From Dipylidium caninum (lineage: Eukaryota; Platyhelminthes; Cestoda; Cyclophyllidea; Dipylidiidae): a DNA stretch of 64,000 bases. The position numbers were made by a program, and so were the translations under genes. The notes under the pieces are model-generated. The model was not told the origin of the DNA. It worked only from the letters and a program-made list of their open reading frames with translations, and ran no database searches. The DNA lies in contig QEYB01000229.1 in assembly GCA_017562135.1 (NCBI GenBank), positions 1 through 64,000 of the forward strand. Reading direction: 5' to 3'. This document shows positions 53,486 to 63,167 of this stretch, piece by piece (positions within the stretch are counted from its first letter, which is position 1; each line of letters opens with the position of its first letter).

Positions 53486-55147
53486 TATGTGACGAGCACT
53501 CAGTTGTACAATTGGCGGTTCACACCGGACGAGTTGGCCAACCAACGGCAGGAGTGCAATGCGTCTGCACGAAAACGCCTTGCAAGTCAATTGCAAAAAA
53601 AAGTTGAGTACACCGGTGATGGCGGTGGCGGTGGTGACACCACGACGGAGCCTACTTTTCTCACTTCCGAAGACGAATTCATCGTGGTGAAACGCTACAT
53701 CTTCGCTATGAAAGAATTGTTCAATCAATTTGAGGATGCTAGACTTCCAGCAGACGTACGTTTATCATCATTCCTGTCAATTAACCTGAGCTCCTTTATA
53801 AAGTATTTTTCAATTATTTGGTTGTCTCTCGTACCTGAATTTCACTGCTTCTGAGACCCCTATCTTATCGCACCATATCGCAGCATTTTTCCGCTTCCCA
53901 TTACATTTTTATCAGCAACAAACAAGACATATCTGACCATTCCAATGTCCTCTGTGAAATTCACATTAAGATATGCAAATTTTGTTCCATTATTATCTTA
54001 AATCGTAGTCTTTGTCGTCTTTCTGGGTAGACTTTTGTGGCCGAGCAAAGAGTAGGCTCTCTAGAAGATGAGATTTTCAATTAGATGTTGCACATGCACC
54101 GCGGTTAGGTCTCAACTCCCCAGATGTTTAATGCCAGCTTAGTCCTTGGGACGAGGGTGAGGCTGAGAAGTCTGAGTCTCTCTCCGTGACCGGTACGCCT
54201 TTCTTAAGGGAGATGATTAACGAAATCTTCAACTATGAGAACTCGAATAACGAAGAAATGATTCCCACATCTTCAAGCCCACGTCAATATAGCCTTTTAT
54301 TCTGCTTATGTACACTATTAACTGGTATTTGTGCCATGTCATCAATAAAGGGAGAAGAAGAGGAGAAAGTAATGGAAGTAGGAAATACTGATTTGCGTCA
54401 ATTTTTCAGGTTTTCGGCTTTGCGGCGACATATTTGAAGAGATTTTATCTCAACAACTCCGTAATGGACTACTTTCCGCGAGAGATGATGCTCACCGCCC
54501 TCTATTTCGCCTGCAAGGTGGCCGACTACCCCCTCGGACTGCAGACCTTCGCGGCGCACATTCCCCGTAATCGGGAGCATTACAGCGATGTGGTCGTCCA
54601 CTCGGAACTCTTTCTCATGGAGAAGTTGCAGTATGACATTTGGGTCCACACACCCTACCGTCCGTTCGTCGGCTTGTTGGTGGACCTCTTTGCCTACCGC
54701 AAGGCTCGGGGAGGCGATGCACTGCCAACAGACGCGGAAATTGCAGATATCATATCTGCGTTGAAGAAGGAGGGCTACGAGATCATTCACAAGTGGTTCC
54801 AGACGGACTTATGCCTCACTCATCCGCCCAGCCAATTTGCTCTGGCTGTGCTTCTTGAATTAGGGCGAAAGTACCCGCATTTGCAGACGGAGGAATATGT
54901 GAAAAGCGTTGTGTGTAAGACTGATGCGTCTGACGAGTTGACAACTCAAAAGTGGGAGGCGTTGAGTGAGAAGATGGAGCAAATTCAGACAATGATAGGG
55001 GAATTCGAATTCGTCGCCGATCTCTCCTGTGGCAGTGAGTTGGAGGCCGTCTTGTTACGTTGTCGGAATCCGCTGTACGATCCCCTTTCAGAGGAGTATG
55101 CGGCGGCAAAAGAACAGGCGGAAAAGCTGATGTCCTTCCTAGAGTAG
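53483..55147 (+). CDS. Cyclin H (CDK7-activating kinase / TFIIH subunit), no AUG of its own
   Basis: Cyclin H with CDK7 and MAT1 forms CAK, which phosphorylates cell-cycle CDKs and the RNA polymerase II tail. Two exons: 53483-53755 and 54410-55147 (336 codons plus a donated Met; human has 323). WRFTPDELANQR matches the human WTFSSEEQLARLR helix. The first cyclin fold has YLKRFYLNNSVMDYFPRE and ACKVADYPLG. VHTPYRPFVGLLVDL and HPPSQFALAVLLEL mark the second fold. The frame is open back only to a TAA at 53450 and has no ATG before the Met of FAMKEL, which would cut off about 75 residues. Two explanations fit: start by trans-spliced leader AUG, or an unseen upstream exon. The C-terminus is acidic-coiled and lacks the human KKRK tail. 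Confidence 0.93.
54147..54367 (+). other. Cryptic exon-like frame inside the CCNH intron
   Basis: After CCAGCTTAG at 54146 an open plus frame reads PWDEGEAEKSESLSVTGTPF, then LREMINEIFNYENS, and runs to about 54367 with a GTAATG donor. The surrounding intron joins two halves of the conserved cyclin box without a gap, so this cannot be a constitutive cyclin H exon. I do not recognise the peptide. It may be an exon of a nested gene, an alternative exon, or chance. Confidence 0.3.
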
Positions 55148-57366
55148 AAAGTGTACAGACGATTCTCCTTTTTGTGCTTTTATCTCACTTTGGCACTTGT
55201 GGTTTCTTTACTACATACAACTTTTTGTGTAGGAGCGTCTGGGTAAATTCTATAACTGCTGGAACGCGCGCCTCTCGAGTTGGTTTTTTTTCATCTATTC
55301 ACATTCCTTCTTTTTGCCTCCGTTGCTCCCAAAGAGGCTTTTGCTTGTGCGCTGGTTCGCAAATATCCACGCTCACGTGGCTCTGAACTGCTGAGACTGA
55401 TTGGCGAAAAAACCCTTCGGCGGATCCTCTGCGTCGCAATGGGAACTGGCGTCTTGGAAGCTCCCTCCGAAGTTGCGTTTCTCATTTCCGGCAGGGGAAG
55501 CGTCAAAGGCGCTGCAGTGACCTCGCTTGGCGTGTAGTCACGGGAGTATTTGAGCTTGGCCCAGGCGATAAAGTTACCGGTCACAGCTTCCTTTTCGGGT
55601 TCGTTTTTTCCGACAAATCGTCCAGGTGTTTACTCGTCGAAAACTACTGTCTTCCGCATGAGTCGCCGGCGGGTGTTTTCTCAATTTATTACTCGAAAAA
55701 CGCGAGGAAAGTCAGGGTATCGGAGGGCCTTTGCATGTAATGGCAGATTGGATGGCCTCGGAAAAGCGGTCAGACGTGGTCTGCTTCCGGCCACAAATCC
55801 ACTCTCCCAACCGCAATGCGTGCGAGCCCATTTATTCAGTCGAGGGCGGAGGTTTGTTGAGCTTTCACTGCCTTGTCTATGCTCTTATTTGTCGAAAACG
55901 CGTGTGTTTTGACCGTCCGGTGTGCCCTTGTGGGCTGCATGCCCCACAGAAATAATATTTTTCTGTTAATTGGCCTTTTTACGAGTGAACGAACGACTTC
56001 GGATGTGGGAGGGAGCAGAAAGACCTTTTCCAATTTTTTTTGTGCCACTGGCGATGGGCGGTGTCTGTTCCCTCCCTCCGGCGGCCACGTGGTTGTCAAG
56101 TGGTGACGGCTGTTGTAGATTTTTGCGTCTGTTTACCCTTCGCTCAGACAAACACTCGACGTCTCCTGCGACTTCTGAGTCGTGGCTGTGAATATCACGC
56201 CTTCCGCGACCTCTGTGTCGGGAAGGCAGGTTGTGGTGAATCGCGGAGGCCCTTCCGCCTTCCCCTTCTTGATATCGGGTAGCAAATTCAACCTAAATAC
56301 GCCCTTGTTTCACGGTAAAATCGGTCTCCTGCATCTGGTGAATAGACGTTTATTTAGCATTATCACAAGGGCGCAGAAAGGCTCCGGCGGAAGGAGCTGA
56401 GGATAGCGAATGTCATTTGGCGTTGACACCTCTTGAAACCCTGACCTCGGATAATGGTGAATGATGTGAGGATTTCAATAAGTCGGAGAAGGAGCTGTCA
56501 ACCTCGACTCCCCCTCACCTCCTCGCCAAGTAGAGCTTTCCATACCCAAGCAGGCAACCGTTACGGAGATTATCCTCTCGACACATGCTTTTGTTCGGTC
56601 TTACCTTTCTTTTTCCCCTGCACAATGCCATGCCAACGGAGGCAATTCTGACTCGTAAATACATCTCTTGTGCGCAATGCAACACGAGGATGTCTTGAGA
56701 GTCATTTGGGGAATCTTTTAGTGGGGGGGGAGAGGGAATTGGCCTCTGGAGAACTGCCGGCTGGCGGATCCGTCGTCCAACCATGAGTTCTTCGGCCTGA
56801 CTTGACTTGCCAGTTTTTTGTCAAGACTCGATAACTTCACTGCTCCTTCCGGGCCATCCTTTCACTAGTTTGGAAAGCTGCTGGAAGGGGCGTCCTCTAC
56901 GGTGTGTCCGCCTCGGCCACTGATGCTCCAACTTCCATCCATTCTAATTCGGCGACAGATTTTGTCATCAACCCCCCGCTGCTTGCACAAATGGTACCCG
57001 CTTGTCACATTCCTCGGCACTTTAGCGCCTCGTGGACATGACGCCCCCGCCAAGGAGCGCTGAACTTCCCACTCACCGCGCTCAGGCGGAGCGCTGTCAG
57101 ATGTGGCCTGCATCTCTTGACCTATTTACACTACTTAAGGTAACCGTTTTCACACACAAAAAAGAGTAACTAAAAGAAAGAGTAGAAGAATAGCAATGAC
57201 ATTCAACCATGGCTGTACATTTATCCTTATTAAAAAACGACTGATAAAAGCATGCTAGACAACAAGTAGCGTATGCATTACACAACAACGACAATTTTCG
57301 CGTCTTTATCAGCTCCCTTGTAGAAAAAGTTAGTTACTAGGCCCACCATCTCCATTCTCGACGCTG
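55148..57366. other. Intergenic region between convergent CCNH and the RRM-periphilin gene
   Basis: About 2.2 kb between two 3' ends. Short open frames (55550-55912, 56865-57113 and others) show no motif. It contains several T-runs and GC-rich patches. No canonical AATAAA lies close to either stop codon. Confidence 0.5.
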
Positions 57367-59903
57367 TCAATGTAGACTCGCAAAATCCTCAATGCTTCGC
57401 TGGCCGCGTTCGTGTAGAATTTTCTTCAACAATGGCAACAAGCGTTCCTCCAGTTCACTGTCCTTGCTAAAAGACATGAGCACACAAAGTGCAGTCGTCA
57501 GACGAAAGCCAGAACTGATAAATAGTAATAATAGCCCATCAAATCGTGCCCATCAACAACAAAGGCAACACGTAAACAAACTTACGCGCCCAAAGCACAG
57601 TACTCATAGGATTAAAATATCCAATAAAGGACAGGACAGTTGATGAGTAAAATATGCCTCCTGTCTCACTCATTTAGCCAAAATTCGGCCGAGGTAATAA
57701 AGTCATAAAGTGTATCATCCACCACAGAGTGGGATAAGGGAGACCGGTCTAAGGTAAAACGGATCGTTATGGTAGGCGCACAAGCGCGCCGCAATACGTG
57801 CCCCCAGTAATAGTAGACCACCAAAACAGTAAGGATGTGAGAAGTTGAACTGCAACCCTCTCAATCTCGCAAATAAATGGAACAACAACTCCATGGGTAA
57901 ACCAATCCTTGGTAGTGAATAGAAGCTAAAAAAGAGTGCATTGTGGAGTAATATGGAGAGACGATTAGAACACACACACAAAAAGCAGCCAGATTCAAAG
58001 TACCACTACTATAAAAATCCACCAACCTGATAAGGGTCTTCACAACAGTGGCAAAGGTTTCACAATCCTTCTTATACTCCTATCATAAAATAGACGAATT
58101 ATGATAAAAAGCAAAACCCACCTCTTCGATAGCTGCCTTCTTTTCTTGAATTAAAGTCTGCTTATCCTTAGATCCTTTGTTATTTTGATTCATCTCGGGG
58201 GCTTCTAGAGAAGCAGACTCCTCCCAAGATCTATTTTGCAATCGGCTCAGCGGTTTTTCAACAGTTTGAGGACTAATTTCAACCTGTTTTGGACTACGAT
58301 TGCTACTACTACGACTGGTATGGTGACTCCTGCTACTGTTATCCGTATCCATGTCAACTGACTTATTGCCGGCTTTGTGAGAGATAAGCGGAGACAGAAT
58401 TATTTTCCCATTAGCAACAGTGGTCTTTCCACTGTAGGCAGCAAAAAGCGAACCCGAAGGAGCTGGATCTCGAGAGGTTTCCTCAGAAAAGTTCACTGGA
58501 CGCCAGTTCGAACCAGTAAGAACTCCTGACGTCGATTTAGGCCTACAGGCAGAAAATAATAGATTAATACAAAAGACAAAGGAGATATAAAAAACATTGG
58601 CATCATACTCCTTGTTGGGGGAGGAAGTCTTCGAATCATTTGGAAGAAGACTCGATAAAATTGGAGAGTGATGCTTCTGTCTCTGATGTTGCCGTCTTGG
58701 TGACGGGGATTTGGAAGAACGAGAAGACACAGAACGACTGTGAGATGGGGATTCACGAAATTGTGACGGTTGGGCCTGTAGACGCTTCGATGACAACTGA
58801 ATCAAACCACTCAATAATCCACTACCCTCGTGCTCGCCACCTCCAATTAGTGGTGCATTCGGAAAGCCTGAGAAATAAAAGCATTCGCAAGGTCCGCTAT
58901 AAAACAAACAAAACAAGTTCAAGTTAACTCACTAGAACGAGAATTGGCCGGAGATTTGGGCCCCTGCCCTGATCTCCTGATGGCTGACCCACGATTCGAG
59001 AAAGAACCCCGTCGAGCAGGCATACCATCTCGATGGGAGAGCGATCGGTTGGAAATAGAATGCGAAGATGAACGAGAACGCGAAGACGAGGCACTACGCG
59101 ATTTTCTGAACCTTCTTCGAGACATTCTCGCAAGACCATCATTCCCCTGCGCAGAATCATTTTCCATGTCATGAGCTATACGTCTTCTAATGAAAGAAAA
59201 GCTGGTAGAAACGCACTACTTGTAGACTACAACGGGCTAAACGATGAATCTACTACCTTTTCGGCGAAATAGCAGGAGAACCAGAACGCGACCTAGACGT
59301 TGAATGAGAAGAAACGGATGGACGGCTACTAAATCGCCTCCCCGGAGGAAATCCAGAATAGGAACGTTCCCTAGTACGGTTAGGTGAATACATACGACCC
59401 CTGCGGTCGGGAAACCCTCTATGATTTCCCCTAAAACCGCCTCTGACAGCTCGAAAACGCCCATGTCGTTGTTCTTCGTATACTGCAAAGATCAGTATTT
59501 TATGTTGACTTACCACGAGCCCTTGCTTTTTTCAAATCTTTAAACCAGGTAACTTCTACGGGGTGTCCAAGCAGCTCCTTGCCGTTATATCTAAATCCGG
59601 TATACAACTTCTTGGAAAAAATTACTTTTCCAGCATTTCGCGAGCAGTTTCGTGGCTTTTAAACCTTATTGCGACCGAAAACCTAACCTTATCTTCCGAA
59701 GTCGAGAAGAACTCAACTGTGCATTTTGAGTTCGTTTCTGAAGAGAAGTGATTCCTGTGGAAAATTTTTTAGGAGTAACATTGCTCTTACTTCACCGAGT
59801 CAACATTAGTCGAGCCAGGAAGTCCGCGAATGAAAATGGTATGTCGACTTGGTGGCACAAACCTGGGGTTGACCCTATCTGCAGGTTGACGCCTGAAGCT
59901 CAT
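57367..59903 (-). CDS. RRM + RS-rich + periphilin/Lge1-domain protein
   Basis: Nine exons in phase: 59903-59791, 59754-59626, 59590-59514, 59482-59257, 59186-58933, 58867-58609, 58542-58122, 58079-58027, 57466-57367 (543 residues). Residues about 20-110 are an RRM: RHTIFIRGLPGSTNVDSV (RNP2 side), CTVEFF, VRFSVAIRFKSHETA (RNP1 position, weak) and YNGKELLGHPVEVTWF. Then comes an RGG-like stretch (FRAVRGGFRGNHRGFPDRRG) and a long RS/SR-rich middle. The C-terminus, EEEYKKDCETFATVVKTLI then SKDSELEERLLPLLKKIL and HERGQRSIEDF, follows the periphilin C-terminal helices (YRQDCETFGMVVKMLIEKDP, LHEIGERCVEEL in human) almost position by position. Human periphilin has no RRM. In mammals periphilin is the RNA-binding subunit of the HUSH silencing complex; whether that holds here is unknown. 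Introns are 31, 35, 36, 42, 65, 66, 70 and 560 nt. Confidence 0.85.
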
Positions 59904-60843
59904 TCTTAGATGTGGTGGTAATCAAAAAACCCGGGAGAGGACGCCTGATTGATTAAACAAAAGGCGTCAACAAGCAAGTTTGGATTACGTAGAATCATGA
60001 GGGTGGCATATCTTATATGCGGCATGTTATTTATTTGAAATTACTGGTTGGTTAAGTGAATTGCCATTAAGAGCAAAGGCTTTGTTGTAAAAAACCGTTC
60101 ACTGCCTTAACCGCTCGATCACAAACGGTCGGCAGCACATTACATACCCTGCATCAATGGTATCCATATCAATAAATGCTTAAGAACTAACGAGCGTATT
60201 CATTGTGACAATCAGTGAGCCTTGTGTGAATCACTCCAAAGCGCGACAGCTGCTAGCCCCATTTTGTATCTCGATTCGTATCTTTAGCAGTCAATAGCCT
60301 GAGACAAATGCCTTTTGCGTAATAGCTGCTTCCGCACGGCAAATCCGCGTGTGCCCTCACTTGCGTCACCAGGCTTACAATGCCAGTCTTTGTTTCCTTC
60401 AAGACATTTTGGGTAGAAACACCGCAACATAGTAAACTGTCTATGGGTCCGTGTGAAAATAAAAGCTTTTTCTTGCCACCACTTATCAATTATTACGGCG
60501 ATATTTACCAATCGTCAGATCATTATAAAATTGAAAATCTGTAACTGTTTTTAAGTCTTTTAATACCACTTTACCAAGATCGATGGGGACTGATGAATAT
60601 GGTTAAGTTTTAAATCTGCGATCGTGAAAAGGTATTAATTTACTTCGGGCGTACCATCAAGGCTGTTAGAACAGATGTAATAATTTACATGTTCTATAAT
60701 CCAAACGTGATACTCCATATACTTTTTAACTAATCGGTCCTAACTTCTCTCCATGTACCTTCAATGATGATGACCATAGTTAATGCCACCGTTGAACCGG
60801 GTCAGTTGTAATTGAAGTCCGATAACTCGTCTCAGCATTGTTC
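59904..60843. other. Shared upstream region of two divergent genes
   Basis: The 940 nt between the RRM-periphilin start (minus) and SEM1 (plus) must carry both promoters. Overlapping minus frames at 60253-60511 (78 and 75 residues, one Cys-containing) have no recognised family. Confidence 0.5.
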
Positions 60844-61179
60844 ATGGCTACAAATTCCAAGGATGAGAACAGCCTAAACAAGCCAAAACCAGTTGTTGAT
60901 TTGGGAATTCTTGAGGCGGACGATGATTTTGAGGAGTTTCCTGCGGATGGTTTGGCACCTTTTAGTGGTGGGAAAATTATGTAGACTGCGCCACGGGTTT
61001 GTGTGAGGATGCTGGCGAAGTATCCCTCTGGGAGGATAATTGGGATGACGACATTGTGGAGGAGGAATTTTCAACTCTGTTAAGGTATACGTTACATTAT
61101 CTCACGCGTGCCTAGGGCGGAGTTTCAGAAATTAGGCAAAGTCTTCGTTCTTCCCGCTATTGTCCCACCCAAAATGTAG
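60844..61179 (+). CDS. 26S proteasome complex subunit SEM1/DSS1
   Basis: SEM1 is a small acidic, mostly disordered protein of the proteasome lid; it also binds BRCA2 and TREX-2. Three exons: 60844-60949, 60985-61084, 61116-61179, giving 89 residues (human 70). VVDLGILEADDDFEEFPAD matches human [39 protein letters not shown] matches [28 protein letters not shown] matches RAELEKHG. The two introns are 35 and 31 nt. Oddities: a Cys-containing insert (CATGLCEDAGEV) replaces the fully acidic linker between the two conserved blocks, and a hydrophobic tail (VFVLPAIVPPKM) replaces the human YKMETS. The NSD-like gene starts 225 nt downstream on the same strand. Confidence 0.94.
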
Positions 61180-61192
61180 AATCTCATTCCCA

Positions 61193-61198
61193 AATAAA
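61193..61198 (+). terminator. Poly(A) signal of SEM1
   Basis: AATAAA begins 14 nt after the SEM1 stop codon, which implies a very short 3' UTR. About 130 and 180 nt further on come AG acceptors (TATTTTTCAG at about 61331, CGTTTATAG at about 61380) before the next gene. Confidence 0.75.
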
Positions 61199-61404
61199 AA
61201 TTTGCATTGCCTTGTTCATCTTTACTTTTGTTGCCTCGTTGACCTAGATTTTGTGTTGAGTGGGTGTTTCTTGGTTATAAGAGTGTTATCCGCTTTGGAA
61301 GTTGACGGGTGTTATTGAAATATTTTTCAGGCGAACGGTACAGATCGTGTTCATATAAAACGCAATTTTTACCGTTTATAGGGTACATGCGAGGAGCTAT
61401 TTAA

Positions 61405-63167
61405 ATGGAGACAAATCACACACATTCCCCAACCGAGACGGACAACTCAACAACCGAAAATAGGTTTCTGGGTCCCGGTGTTGATTCACGTTCAGAGGAT
61501 AGTAGTTTCTATTCGCTACAGCACTCTTTTGCTGGGTGGGATGGTACAGTGCTACTTAGTCCAAAGCCATGCTCTGATCCCGCCTCGTCCGATTGCAAAT
61601 CTTGCTCCTCATCATCGGAAAACTTTGAGCTCAATACATCCTTGTATCCGGAGCGAAGTCAACAACTCTTGAATGAACCAGGTGTTTATAGTGGTGGTGA
61701 AGATGACGATGGAGATGAAGATATTGATTCATCAGAAGGTGATGGTACAGATGATCCAGTGAGGTTTAAACGAGACAGTTCTTTCCATCAACAGAATTTG
61801 GCGAAAGCCATCTCTTCGAAGTATCGTTTTGGTTCTTCTGTCCATGCAATTACGAAGCATCGAGTCATGGCTTCGAAGATGCAAATGAAGGCTTCTAAGC
61901 TGGCTTCTGGTGTACTGGTGTGGGCTCTTCTACCATCTGTGCACCGACTACCTTGGTGGCCGGGTATTATCGTGAGTTCTCGACCATCGAAACGCCGAAG
62001 TATATGCGGTAAAGAGATGTGCTACTATCGCATCATGCTCATATATCCTCCGTCTCGTCTGGAAGACGTGGACTCTTTCTTTGTTGCTCGGAAAAATTTG
62101 CGAATTCTGAAGACGCGGGAGGCCTTCGAGAAATTCATGCAGAGTTCTCTCCTTCAGGTGTCTAGTAAACCAACCATCCTCTTTAATTTTATTGTTCCAA
62201 CGCACGACGAACAGGCCTGGTTATCAGCTAGAAAGAAGATAATTGAAATGGAAACGATGCCTGAGAAATCCCTCACTGCGCGATTGAAATATCTACGATT
62301 GGAAATAAGCGGACTTCGGAAAGCTTGGGATTTAGAGGATGAGGAGTGTAAGGAAAAGCCAGTCGAACTAAAGGAAAGTGAACCGAGTACGTTTCGATTC
62401 TATAAAACTTTTGTGGAAAGCAAAGTAGTCCTGCTATTCCTGACTACCCTCTACTTTGGTTTTCAGTGAAGCTTAGAGAAAGCGAAAAGCGATTCACTCC
62501 CTTGGTGAAGCGACAGGTTAGTCAAGTAATCCGATTTTACTTTAAAAGGAGGCTCGAAGACACTAATTCCATTATTGTTTTTTGGAAATAACGAGTTTTA
62601 TAACGGAGTTCTTTTTTTCTAGCTTGAAACTCTACCCAAAGATGAATTTGCATTCAAATCCTTGCTTCATGTCTTCAAGGGTAACGCACTTGCTCGTTAC
62701 ATTTGTTGCGTTTGCCTTAAACCGGGTCGATTGTTGCCGAAGTCGAAAAATAAAAGGGAAGGTCAAGAAGAAGAGGAAGAGGAGACCGAGGCAGCGGAGG
62801 AACAGGAGAATGGGGACGATGATAGTGACGAGGATGACGATCAGATTGAGAGAGGAAAAAAGTCGAAAAAGGGCCACAAGCCGAAGAAACATGCTCCATC
62901 ATCTTCTTCTTCACTCCCCGCAAACCATGTAAAGAAGGCGACTAGGGCACAGAGGGCCTACGCCCGAAAACTTGCCGAGCTCGAGGCGACAGCTATGCAG
63001 GCGTGGCCGGTTTTGGTGCCCTGTGCGGGATGTTGTCCCAATTACCTCCATTTGGACTGTGCAACTCCCCCCAGCAGAGGTCCCGTGATTCGGATGAAGT
63101 ACGGGAATCTGTCGAAGTTTTTTGTCCTCTCTGCAAACTGGGACTCCGTCAATGCTGTCTCTGCCTA
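61405..63167 (+). CDS. NSD-like chromatin protein: PWWP then PHD finger, cut by the window end
   Basis: NSD proteins are H3K36 methyltransferases with PWWP, PHD and SET domains; only the first part is visible. Exons: 61405-62386, 62467-62516, 62623-63079 and probably 63118-63167. The first 150 residues are acidic and Ser-rich. A PWWP domain follows: SGVLVWALLPSVHRLPWWPG near 170-190, then a beta-barrel-like stretch to about 265. Then a coiled piece, and a PHD finger: CCVCLKPGRLLP, an insert of about 95 residues (acidic, then Lys-rich), PCAGCCPNYLHLDCATPPSR, and VFCPLCKLGLRQCCLC, which resembles NSD PHD (FHLECLGL, then CNECRTGIHTCFVC). The last join needs a 38-nt intron with a weak donor, or a sequence error. 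No SET domain is in the window, so another PWWP-PHD protein is possible. Confidence 0.72.

Noticed and set aside
57721..57981. Hydrophobic minus frame (88 codons) between two periphilin exons
   Set aside because: Keeping it would break the periphilin-like alignment (TLI followed by SKDSELEE); it is intronic in the best model.
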